NCBI GenBank assembly: GCA_038373865.1
Contig: JAXGGA010001674.1
Location: 1 to 64,000 of the forward strand
DNA from: Uloborus plumipes
Taxonomy: Eukaryota > Arthropoda > Arachnida > Araneae > Uloboridae
Length of the DNA: 64,000 nt
Direction of reading: 5' to 3'
Made by a program: the position numbers and the translations under genes. The notes beneath the pieces were generated by a model. It was given only the letters and a program-made list of their open reading frames with translations. It was not told where the DNA came from and searched no databases. This document shows positions 54,891 to 64,000 of this stretch, one piece after another. How positions within the stretch are numbered: position 1 is the first letter of the stretch; the number at the start of each line of letters is the position of its first letter.

Positions 54891-55306
54891 CCCAAGCAGC
54901 ACAAAGGCGTTCAAAACACGTTCTGCAACACGTACAGAGCGCACCAGCCGGCACGTTCAAAACACGTTCTCGCAGCACGTGTTGTCAACGTCTATGTGTC
55001 TCATCTATCGATGGTAATATGACACGTCGAAATCTGGTGTTGCCCACCTTTTTTTGTCCCAGTTTTGAACGTGGAATGATAGGTTATATTTAGGTTCTGG
55101 AAATACGTTTGTTTTCAGTGCTCCCCAGCTAAAAAAGTATACTACGTATACCCCACTATCCGGGGCCGTTACGTGTTTTAACCGTGACGTCATTTTTGAT
55201 CCGACATTTTTGATCCATGATCGTCGCCATCTTGGTTTTAATTACTTAATTAATTTATTTAATTTAATTATTGAGTGTTTAATTACTTTGAATTTAATAT
55301 ATTCAA

Positions 55307-55372
55307 TCCGCGGAATTCGAACGCGGGTCCCTTGCGACTCCAGCAGGACACGCTAACCACTAGACGCTACTT
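55307..55372 (-). ncRNA. tRNA-like module inside TIR element copy 2
   Basis: On the minus strand GCGTCTAGTGGTTAGCGTG (A-box) and CCGCGTTCGAATTCCGCGG (B-box and T-stem). The T-arm forms a strong stem. No convincing acceptor stem, and no anticodon assigned. Confidence 0.55.
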
Positions 55373-55642
55373 GATCATATCGAGGGAGAAAAATAATACT
55401 TTAAAAGAAATTTTTTTTGCAGGAGGCGCCATCTATGAAAGACTAAGGGCGTAAATCATATCATTTTATTAGTATGAATATAATGTTTTTTTACTGAAAT
55501 GCATGCAAATCTGATTAGGATCTTGGGAGAAAGAGTTGTTTAGGATAAAACTTAAAGTTTCTGCAGATATGATTCCTCCCTCCTTTCTAAAAAGCAGCAA
55601 TTCACGACCTCAATTCTGAGAAATTAAGCACCTCCTTAAGGA

Positions 55643-55885
55643 CTGAAATGACACCGTGATAATATTACTGTTTTTGCACGTCAAATATCACGTTCCTTAA
55701 GCACTGAAATGACACCGTGATAATATTACTGTTTTCGCACGTCAAATATCACGTTCCTTAAGCACTGAAATGACACCGTGATAATATTACTGTTTTTGCA
55801 CGTCAAATATCACGTTCTTTAAGCACCGAAATGACACCGTGATAATATTACTGTTTTTGCACGTCGAAATAACGTTCAAGGGACA
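55643..55885 (-). repeat. 61-bp minisatellite, four units
   Basis: Units of exactly 61 bp starting CTGAAATGACACCGTGATAA at 55643, 55704, 55765 and 55826, nearly identical. Each contains CACGTCAAATATCACGTTCC. The copy at 15546 has only two units, so the array expands or contracts. Confidence 0.92.
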
Positions 55886-56659
55886 CTTAGCACCGTTATT
55901 TGACCAATAACACCATTTTTGCACCAAATTTGAACGTTCTGGTGCTGCTGGGGATATTAGCTGCCTTTCATACTTATTTAATTATCCAGGATTATTCATT
56001 TAGAAACACGTGCAATATATTTTAAGTTATAATAATTAAAACATACTTAACATACATACTTTAACATAACTTAGTTCAGTAAAAAAACTTAAAATAACTA
56101 AAATTCTAAAATGTATTGTTATCAATCGTAAAACGATTAAACTTTAACCTCTTTGTAAAGTTTTCGTTCCTCTAGATAAAGCTCTCTGTTTTCCACATCA
56201 TAGTCTTGATCAGCATTCTTTATTTTAGCTCATACAAGTGAGGGGTTAACGTAAAACATCTTTTACTTTCTTTGCGAATGACCAAACATGGAAATGATGC
56301 GATGTCAAGCAAGTAGTGGAAGGGAGAATCGGGAGGTAGCTTCAATTTCTTGCCAAGTCTTCAAATTTGGCTACTTTTCGGCCGACATTAAGATCCCTTA
56401 TCTCGAATACGAGGGGACGAGGGCACTTGATCATTGGGTCAAAGACATGTCTCAGTATGCTCTTTCGAATAGTACCATTTTTAACTTTTTTCATTATTAC
56501 TTAAGTCGAGTACTTTCCTGGTCAGAAACAATTAGTGATTCGGGAATGATTGTTTTCAGTAGGGAATTTTTTTTCTAACTTATACTTCCAAAAGCAACAT
56601 TTTCTCCTAGTTGGTTCTATTACTGCTTTTCATTCCTTTCTGTTGCCATTTTGAATATA

Positions 56660-56985
56660 TGTTACCAATAAAATTATTTTAATAATTGTTTTTAGCAGGG
56701 AGCTTTTAGGCAAATTTTATTGTAAGTTTTAAATGGGACTTTTTGACAAGCTTTAGACAGACAAGCAAATCCAAAAGCAGCTCTATCGTGTAGAATTTTA
56801 TTGTTAATTTTACACTTAATTTTTAAACATGCTTTACGTATTTAGAAAGAATGGGTTTTGAATGTCATTGCTTTTAGCAAGGACTTCCAAATAACAGAAC
56901 ATTTTTCGTTTCGAATTTTATTGTTAATTCTGCATGGGGCATTTTTAGTCAGGCTTTACGATATTTAAGAAGAATGACGGATTAG
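56660..56985 (+). repeat. Degenerate tandem repeat, ~120-bp units
   Basis: GAATTTTATTGTTAATTTTAC-like, GGCTTTACGTATTT-like and TTGCTTTTAGCAAGGA-like segments recur at about 56700, 56800 and 56920. Related sequence occurs at about 53100-53200, 56550 and 61300, beyond the pogo-like element. It appears to be an old array interrupted by that insertion. Confidence 0.45.
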
Positions 56986-57500
56986 AACTACAGTAAACTC
57001 CCGATTATCCGCAGATTGGTAACCGCGGATAATCGAAAAAAGGTGAAAAGGAATAGTAGGTTCATTTCAGCGTTGCGTGTGTGACATTTGAACGCTGTTT
57101 TTTTTAGCAAATAGCACTAAATATTTACATCAAGTTGCTAAAATATCTTTTATTTCTCTGAAGTATGATAACCGAGAATATCTAGGATTATTTATCGGCA
57201 ATAATTTTTTTGCAGAATAACTCTGAACTCCATCGCAACATTTAAATGTAGCGTTAATCAGAAAGTCTGAATAACCTGCATTCAATTTTATTTTAAAAAT
57301 TCGTATGAAGTTTTGAAAGTGAAATGAACCATGTTTTTTTCACATGTCTACATATATTAAGGAAATATGCCACGCAATAATTATTTTCTGAAGCTCATAT
57401 TTTTCCAGTAAAAATAATTGCATTTGCGTTACGTGTGTGACATGGGAGCGTTTCGCTGTGAGAATGTTTCATTTATAAAATATTTTTGGAAAAAAAAATA

Positions 57501-57893
57501 GAACCGACTTCAGTTGGAAATTGCTCTAAAAAGTAAAAAATAATTTTTTTCTTTGAACACCATCGAAACTACTTTTAAACATCGGTTTTGAAGTCGGCGC
57601 AAAAACGATAGGTAAAATGATATTTAACCATATTTTGCCAACATTTTTTCCGAGAAACCATTGAAAATTAAAAGCAGAATATTTGTACCATTACACGAAT
57701 GTGTGGTAATCAATGAAATGAATCCATTAAAATTTATATTTATAGTTGAATTGTAGTTGCGTATGAATCTATACATTGTTTTTGCGCCGACTTCAAAACT
57801 TATATTTAAAAGTAGTTTCGATGGTGTTCAAAGAAAAAAATTATTTTTTACTTTTCAGAGCAATTTCCAACTGAAGTCGGTTCTATTTTTTTT
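57501..57893. repeat. Inverted repeat, ~113-bp arms
   Basis: The arm starting GAACCGACTTCAGTTGGAAA and running to GAAGTCGGCGCAAAAAC is mirrored from GTTTTTGCGCCGACTTC (about 57777) to CAACTGAAGTCGGTTC. The open frame 57757-57957 reads the right arm. Confidence 0.8.
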
Positions 57894-58030
57894 TCTCCAA
57901 AAATGTTTTATTTTCATTCTTTTTAGTGTAAATGCACTTAAAATAATCAAAATATAGTTAAAAAACCATGCAGCTGTTCAAAAAAATCCTTGCAGACCTG
58001 TACTCGATCTCATTCCATCAGGAACTTCAA

Positions 58031-58060
58031 CCCGACGCGTTTAACCACTTGACCATCGGG
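58031..58060. repeat. tRNA-like direct repeat, copy 1 (core)
   Basis: This marks the core of a ~150-bp unit (57960-58110) repeated at 58460-58620. On the minus strand GATGGTCAAGTGGTTAAACG fits an A-box and GAGATCGAGTACAGGTCTGC is a poor B-box, so it is probably tRNA-derived. Confidence 0.45.
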
Positions 58061-58459
58061 TCGCTCATTGCAGTAAGGATTTACGATAGCACATATTATT
58101 TTAAATAACATGAAATTTTAGTTTTTCGATTTCTTGAATTTGACGTAAATGCAAGGTATAAAATACAGAATTTTATAAAGGTACAAAAATTAACATAATT
58201 GATTGTGTATATAATTCTTGAAAAAATAATATAAGTGCCGCAAATCAAAAACCATATATTGCCACAATCGATTCAAAGCCCCCAAAAATAGCGCAAAGGT
58301 CCATAAGAAAATTCTACAGCATCGAAGGACCCCATTGCCAATTTTGACAAAGATCCGACCAAAACTGTCATTTTGTACTATAAAAAAATACGGGGTAGAT
58401 TCCCATGGGCGGATGTACCTGCATAAGGACATTGCAATCATTAAATCATTCAAAAAGAA

Positions 58460-58620
58460 AAAAACATGCAGATGTTCAAAAAAATCCTTGCAGACCTGGA
58501 CTCGATCTCATTCCATCAGAAACTTCAACCTGACGCGCATAACCACTTGACCATCGGGTCGCTCATTGAGTTACGGATTTACAATAGCACATTGTTTTAA
58601 ATGACCCTGAAATGTTAGTT
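58460..58620. repeat. tRNA-like direct repeat, copy 2
   Basis: Second copy of 57960-58110: CATGCAGATGTTCAAAAAAA, CCTTGCAGACCTGGACTCGA and CACTTGACCATCGGGTCGCT are shared with small differences. The minus strand contains an A-box-like GTCAAGTGGTTATGCG. Confidence 0.7.
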
Positions 58621-59357
58621 TTTCGATCATAACTTTTTTTTCTTGTGAGCAAATATCGTCACATGAGTACATGGTACCTAAGTTACACCATCTCCTATCG
58701 ATTAAAAAAATCGTTCAAATCGGTTCAGTAGATCAGATGTTATGTGCGAACAAACAAAAAAAAAAGTATACGCTTTGAATTGAGAACCTCCTCCTTTTTT
58801 GAAGTCGGTTAAAAACTCTTTCTAGCACTAAAATATGACTGATTTAAGTAAATCCGTTCTAAAGTATGAACATAAACTGTTCATGAGTGCTAATCAGGGG
58901 TGAATAAAAGGCGGGTGAGTCATTGAATTATTTTTGATATTTATTATATATTTGAGAAATCTGTTGAGGACTGAATTTTGTTTAAAATTAACTCTTACTT
59001 TTTGACTTAACTAAAGATTTTACTCTTTCTCCTGCCATGTCACTATCCTTTTTATCATGTAGGTACGAAGAGAAAAAATATTTAGCTTAAATTTTTCGCT
59101 TGGTATTTAAATAAAAGATTCTTCATTTAGCTTTTTTCAAATATAACCTACTTTTAGTACATATAAATATATTAAACAGCATTTCACTTTCTTCACTGAG
59201 GCTTAGTTATTGGGCCAGCGCACAATATTCTTAGATGAATCACTAAAATTAGTCTCCTCCCTTGCACTCAAATGTATAGATTCTACATGTGAAGAAAACC
59301 ATGCAAAAGCGTTACGTGTGTGACATCTTTTAAAAATTCTTTTTTTTTTCTTCTACC

Positions 59358-59930
59358 AAATATTGGGTTGTTCGATAATTATTGGCCACAAATGATACAG
59401 GTCACTTCTGCAGATCATTCCCACCGGCAAAGTTGTGACGAACTAACTAACAACGTGTATTGTAAAGGGCCCCCGTGCTATATAATCGAGTTTTGGCACA
59501 TTGCTATCATTAGGAGGGGGTCATGGAACAACTGGACGTGATTCTGCGCTGGTCATTTGGCGGCTTAAACAAAGTACAACGTCAGCAATCCACGGAGGTT
59601 TGGGCGCGCAGTCAGCAGACAGTTCGTAGATGCCTTACCAAGCTTCGTAGTGGTGATTTGGCGATTGAACTGGAGCTTAGAGCTGGTCGTCCTATGCTGT
59701 GTGGTATGGACTGTTTACAGAAAAACTCGAAACCCCATTAAAGTCACAGGTACGAAAACTTGCAGGCAACCCCTCTGTAGCACTACAGACTATTTTCCAA
59801 CATTTGGTGGCAATGGACATGGTGAAAAGTTTGAAACATGCGTGCCACATTAACATTTACAGCGCCTGGAGAAGCTACAGAAACGCAAGGTACCCCATAC
59901 AAGGTACAGAAACCCCATTCTAGCACCGTA
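59358..59930 (+). pseudogene. Mariner-like transposase, N-terminal fragment
   Basis: A left-end-like TTGGGTTGTTCGATAATTA is followed by broken frames. These read VRRCLTKLRSGDLAIELELR then AGRPML (family: W...F.SGD..LE.E.R.GRP), and after frameshifts PSVALQTIFQHLVAMDMVK (family: S..TI.RHL...G.V.K...WVPH). The catalytic domain and right terminus are missing. Overlapping frames at 59523-59923 are pieces of the same relic. Confidence 0.72.
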
Positions 59931-61238
59931 ACTTCTCTGTAGATTAAAAAAAAAGGTGTCGTACGGAAATCACAAACTCAACGCACCGTGATTGAATAAA
60001 AAGCCCATTTTGCTCTCCAGACGTTTGATTGTCCGTGTGATTGACAGGTGAGGTGTCGATCTTCCTGCAGAGTAGGAAGGAAAAAGTGGTAGGGATTATT
60101 AATCCCTATCACTATGCTTGCAAAGAGAAAATATTCCCTTCGGCTTCAGCACGTGGTGGACACTGCTCGGACTGCAAAAATATAGGTCGATTTTGTAAAA
60201 TCTCAACGTAGCAGTAAACTTGCTCCAGCCGCTCGTTGCTCTGGCAGTTGTTATAAATATAATTAAATTATTGAAACAACAGGTTTATAAGGAGAAACAA
60301 GCAGTTTTCCGTACATGAAACAGAAACAAAATTTCTGAGGAATACAGTTCTAAAAATTGTCCACAAATTACATGTTTGCTCTTAGGGGCACAAAAAGTCC
60401 TCAAATTCGATTCATTATCATTCTTTTGATCCTAAGTAAGAATTCACCACTATGTTCAGAAGTATTTTTACTTCCTTTTACGTAGTAAAGTAGGCATTGT
60501 GATTGCAAAAAAAAATCACTCAAATTTCAGCCCAAATTTCTATTTTGCTCACCCCCCAAATAAATGTTGAGTCATTTTCCTGACTCGCCCAGCATATGTA
60601 CCTACAAACATATTGTTACGAGTTCGTCGCACCTTCAAACTTTCTTAAAAACCATTCACGAATATTCCTTTTCCCCATCTTGCATTTCATTCATGGTTGT
60701 TTACATTGAGGGAAACGTATAGAAACTGCAAATGTTACAAGGGTCAACTCTAGTTGTAATTTTTAGTTTGCTCGGAATAACTTGGCGACGCCTAATATGG
60801 TGCAAATAAATTAAAACAACTTAGAGTAGTGAGGTAACACAACGAACATTTTTAGTAAAGATAAATGGAAAAGAGAGCAACAATTTTAACAAATTAATAA
60901 TGAAAGAGTATAAGAAAAAAATCACTATTTACAAGATTGGTAACAATATAAACAGCCAAAATGTCATGGCGTAGAAGATTCTCGTTCGGCATGTAGGCTC
61001 CGAGATCTAAATGTGCTATGTATCTATCTCTCCGAGTAGGCTCCAGATCTAAATGTGCATCTCCCCTTGTGGTTGCATTTGAATGTTCTCAAGGGGGGTC
61101 TCTGAATCCTTTTTGGGGTAAATCTGTTAACTTCATCCTTTAAATCATCACCGTAAGAAAAAGAAAACTAAAGTGTGAAAGAGCCGCGAATAATCCGAAC
61201 CAGGGATAACCCGATCGCGGATAATCAGGAGATTGCTG
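59931..61238. other. Unassigned DNA in the pogo-like remnant
   Basis: No coding recognised. GTAGGCTCC(G/-)AGATCTAAATGTGC occurs twice at about 60992 and 61038. Confidence 0.4.
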
Positions 61239-61929
61239 CATTTGTTTTTTGGATTGAACTTATTGGCTGCTATCCAAATCCTAACACAAATTTCTCGTTG
61301 AGAATTTTACTGAAAATTTTGCTGTTTTAGAAAGGCTTTACGTAACAAAAGTAGTGGAGTTGTTTGGGGAATATTTTCCTTGTACAAATGGGATTTTTGG
61401 GTTCGAATATCCCTATTCTGATGCAATTGTGTAGGAGAAATGGCTAAAAATGCCAAAAAATAAAAATCGATTTTTTTGCATGGAATGTGTTGTAAGAAGT
61501 GCTGAGTGCCAGAAAAATTCCTACTAGTTTTCTAGAGCAATCGCAAGGAGCAAGGCTGCCAGTGGGAAAGGCTGAAATTGCCACCAACCAGGATGAATGT
61601 GCCATTTTCTACCGGCCCTTTTCTATCGTATTTTTTCAAACCACTATGAATATTCATCTTTTACATGCAATGAGCGCTGGACTTCCAGCCTTTTGACTAA
61701 CAAGGTATGGCACTTCCCAAAAAAAGATATGATGGCACTTTCAGCTTTTCATATGCAAAATCAAGTTATGTATGTACAATAAAAAAAAATCTTGGAAAAA
61801 CAAAAATAAAAATAATTTTGTACATTATTTATCAAAACCATTTTCTTACAAAGTTAGTTTGGGGGAAATCCGCCTTTAAGTTCAAGATCAACATTCAACT
61901 TAAATTTCCCCAAATACGGTAATGAATTA

Positions 61930-62400
61930 TGCTTGCTGAGACCCTTCGAACAAAAAAAAAAGTTTGTTGAAATTAAACTGTTCACTCAAAAGTTATTACG
62001 GGTGACAGTTTGTTTAAGCGGTTCAATATTGAATGAAAAATCAAATCGGAAATGTAAATACGGGAATGAAGTATCCTTGATAAGATCTTTCGAACAAAAA
62101 AAAGTTTATTCAAATCGGACTGTTCACTAAAAAGTTAGTATCGCGGGACAGGTTGTTTGAACGGTTCAACGTTACACCAAAAATTGTTTAAATCGAAAAA
62201 TCAAATATGGGAATGAGCTGTACTCGCTGAGATCTTTCCAACAAAAAAATTTTGTTCAAATAGGACTTTTTATTCAAATTTTTTTTTGGGGGGGGGGGGG
62301 CAGACAGATCGACCGACAGACAGACAGACCGACCGACACACAAATTCCCCAGCTCAATACCCTACTTTCCAATTTTCAATTTTTCGATATTTTACATTTT
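61930..62400 (+). repeat. ~145-bp tandem repeat, three units
   Basis: GAGATCTTTCGAACAAAAAAAA-like, TTCAAATCGGACTGTTCACT-like and AAAAGTTA-like segments recur at about 61940, 62085 and 62230. The array ends in a G run, a GACAGACAGAC track and CCCCAGCTCAATACCCTACTTTCC. A related single stretch is at about 53970-54270. Open frames at 61707-62130 are read-through. Confidence 0.65.
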
Positions 62401-62861
62401 ATTTCTTTTTGACATTTTATTGGACTTGGCGATATTTTTTAGATGGATTAAGCCACTTTTAATGCTTTTTTCGTCTTTCTTTTATTTTTAACGGGAAATT
62501 GGGCTAAAAATGAAGTATAGAAACATAATAAAAATCAACAAATCAAATAGCTAATTATATTATTATGTACTCCAGTGTAAACGTTAACTAAGGTGTGCAC
62601 CCCTCCCCTCCCCTGCAAGATTTATAACTGCGCACTCCCTCAGATCAAGCACAAAACATTTAGATTATAACATAAATAATATGGTGATATATTCGGTTAC
62701 AATAAAAAACGTAATTGCTATTAAAAGGTGGTATTAATTTGCGAATATTTTTTCAAATGTTTTTAATTAATATCTTCGTTAATTAATATGATACAAAGAC
62801 GGCACTTATCTAAGAACACTCTTGATCAACTTATCTTTCAAAAAAAAAAAAATCGGTCCTA

Positions 62862-62932
62862 GAGTGCCACAGACAGATACACAGACACGTCAAACTTATA
62901 ATCCCCTTCATTGTTGCGTCACGGGTTGAAAA
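62862..62932 (+). repeat. Retroelement-type 3' tail
   Basis: GACAGATACACAGACACGTC then AAACTTATAATCCCCTTC and TTGCGTCACGGGTTGAAAA. I know this type of tail from dispersed arthropod repeats, possibly non-LTR. No coding part was found upstream. Confidence 0.35.
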
Positions 62933-63671
62933 TATACTGTTTTGACTGAAACACCATCATCTATGACAGTTTTCCTGAAAGTGCAACCAATGACTAAATT
63001 CAAAGTAGCACTTGTCAGTCACCAGGCAATCTTTATAACCATGTGTCAAGCATAGAAATTTGAGATATGTGTAAACACCATGTGTGTGATAAAGTCTAAA
63101 CATTATTCACGTGTCACAATCTCTCATGACGCCAGTCACAAAATATAATTTACAGTATTTTCTGAATTACTTATATTTCATACTTAAAAGATTGCATATT
63201 CATTTTATGTATCAATATTATTTATTCGAGTACAAAAATTGCTTAATATATAACCTGTTTCTTTTAAATACGAATTTTATGAGTATAATATTACTCATCA
63301 CGGGATATTTAAAACAAAAAAAAAATATTTTCTGGAAATTTTTTTATACCCCACATAAATAGTAGCTACCTCTGCGAGAACGAGAAATGCAAATAAATAC
63401 CCAGTGTGATAAATACATAAAAAATATATTTCTCTCCATTACCAATAAAAAAAGCGGTTGTTTTCCGATGACAGAATTACAGCGCTAATCCATAATGCAA
63501 CTCATTTGAATAGAGTTCGTAAGAAGAGCGATTGATGCCAAAAAGCGATAGCCGAGCTGCCAAATTAGCCCATATGACTTGAGCGCATCTTTGTTCCTGC
63601 TCTAAGTGTTACTCACTTTTTAAAAAGTTTGAGACACAGATGTAGTTATAGTGCTTGCGGTTTACTTTCAA

Positions 63672-63925
63672 ATTCAGGTCAGAAACCCATGGCATCTAAT
63701 CAACTTTTTTAAATGCACGGTCTCAAAACTCAAAGTTGATAATGTGAAACAAAAAATCAGTAAGTTATAGGTCAATTATATTATGCGCCATGAATCAGTA
63801 ACTTTGAACAAAAGCTGTAATTATACTCTACGTCTCACACCTTTAAAACTTGTGTCAGAAACCCATGGGATCTAATCAACTTGCTTAATTAAATGGTCTC
63901 AAAAAGGATCATTTTAATATTAAAA
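63672..63925 (+). repeat. Direct repeat ~180 bp apart
   Basis: GTCAGAAACCCATGG(C/G)ATCT followed by AATCAACTT and GGTCTCAAAA occurs at about 63678 and 63855. The rest of 62940-64000 shows nothing assignable. Confidence 0.75.
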
Positions 63926-64000
63926 GTCAAGTTTCAAATCCAACTATTCTGTAAGTTATAAAGTTAAAAACTTAGAGATACCACTGTAAAAATGCTTCTA

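Larger units (their letters stand above)
54891..55953 (-). mobile_element. CCCAGCAGCAC family TIR element, copy 2 (inverted)
   Basis: Inverted relative to copy 1 (15546-16477) and closely similar along its length. Its ends are CCCAAGCAGCACAAAGGCGT and the inverse of CCCCAGCAGCACCAGAACGT. It has four 61-bp minisatellite units (55643, 55704, 55765, 55826) where copy 1 has two, and the same tRNA-like module. Short frames at 54875-55193 are shadows. Target duplication unclear (AT at both borders). Confidence 0.82.
57501..58812. mobile_element. Element with GAACCGACTTCA / GAAGTCGGTT ends
   Basis: The left end GAACCGACTTCAGTTGGAAA and the right end GAAGTCGGTTAAAAA are inverse at the first ~11 bp. 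The right part (CTCCTCCTTTTTTGAAGTCG, preceded by AATTGAGAACC) is a phrase common in arthropod dispersed repeats. Inside are an inverted repeat (57501-57613 with 57780-57893) and a direct repeat (57960-58110 with 58460-58620) carrying tRNA-like sequence. Class not established. Confidence 0.5.
56991..61238. mobile_element. Pogo/Tigger-like remnant
   Basis: The left end CAGTAAACTCCCGATTATCC is preceded by TA; the right end is the inverse of CAGCAATCTCCTGATTATCC. GCGGATAATC words lie subterminally at both ends. The phrase GCGTT(A/G)CGTGTGTGACAT occurs at about 57070, 57427 and 59305. It holds nested repeats (57501-58812) and a mariner fragment. No pogo-type transposase (CENP-B HTH or DDE) was recognised. 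The right flank is CA rather than TA. Confidence 0.6.

Noticed and set aside
56288..56578. 96-codon frame
   Set aside because: No recognisable domain, and the C-terminal part reads into the degenerate repeat phrase (AGTAGGGAATTTTTT).

Overview
The window looks like gene-poor, AT-rich intergenic or intronic DNA from a metazoan, most likely an arthropod and possibly an arachnid. That assignment is inference, based on the mix of Tc1/mariner lineages, hAT and PIF/Harbinger MITEs and tRNA-derived SINEs; no host gene allows a direct test. No intact host protein-coding gene is recognisable. Almost every open frame is a fragment of a mobile element, part of a repeat, or a chance ORF. The longest recognisable protein remnants are broken transposases.

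Layout. (1) 0.8-2.5 kb: a TA-flanked inverted-repeat element built from a repeated subterminal word, with a pogo-type MITE nested inside. (2) 4.5-12.2 kb: terminal repeats and an 8-bp duplication suggest one long hAT-like element. It contains a second hAT fragment whose transposase C-terminus is interrupted by a complete but dead DD37D mariner/maT-like copy, plus a 99-bp-arm foldback. (3) 12.5-15.0 kb: a 2.5-kb foldback with hAT-type ends and a perfect 8-bp duplication. (4) 15.5-20 kb: a TIR element carrying a tRNA-like module and a 61-bp minisatellite, a complete hAT deletion derivative, a C2H2-type pseudogene, and a near-perfect palindrome holding a hammerhead-like motif. (5) 22-30 kb: a second word-repeat element, a piggyBac-type MITE, a Harbinger MITE that keeps the start of a MADF gene, two copies of a 175-bp hAT MITE, and a very degenerate tandem array. 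(6) 31-35 kb: two dead Tc1 copies, one broken by both a SINE and a MITE that itself carries a tRNA-like module. (7) 36.7-40.3 kb: a Tc1 copy split by a second large foldback. That foldback has ~1.1-kb arms, each carrying the same transposase-like coding piece in opposite orientation. (8) 42-51 kb: nested foldback, hAT and word-repeat elements, a third copy of the 15.5-kb family, a Harbinger MITE, a Helitron helicase C-terminus and a tandem array split by another palindrome. (9) 51-64 kb: mostly unassigned AT-rich DNA, then an inverted copy of the 15.5-kb family, a pogo/Tigger-like remnant with nested repeats and a mariner fragment, and short tandem repeats.

The genes do not form a pathway. 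What connects the window is layered transposition. Target-site duplications let the insertion order be read at several places. Two features recur: foldback elements with TAGGGT ends and 8-bp duplications, and TIR elements that have captured RNA polymerase III promoter-like (tRNA) modules. These, together with the word-repeat elements, are the best candidates for under-described biology. All family assignments rest on reading motifs by eye, with no database search.
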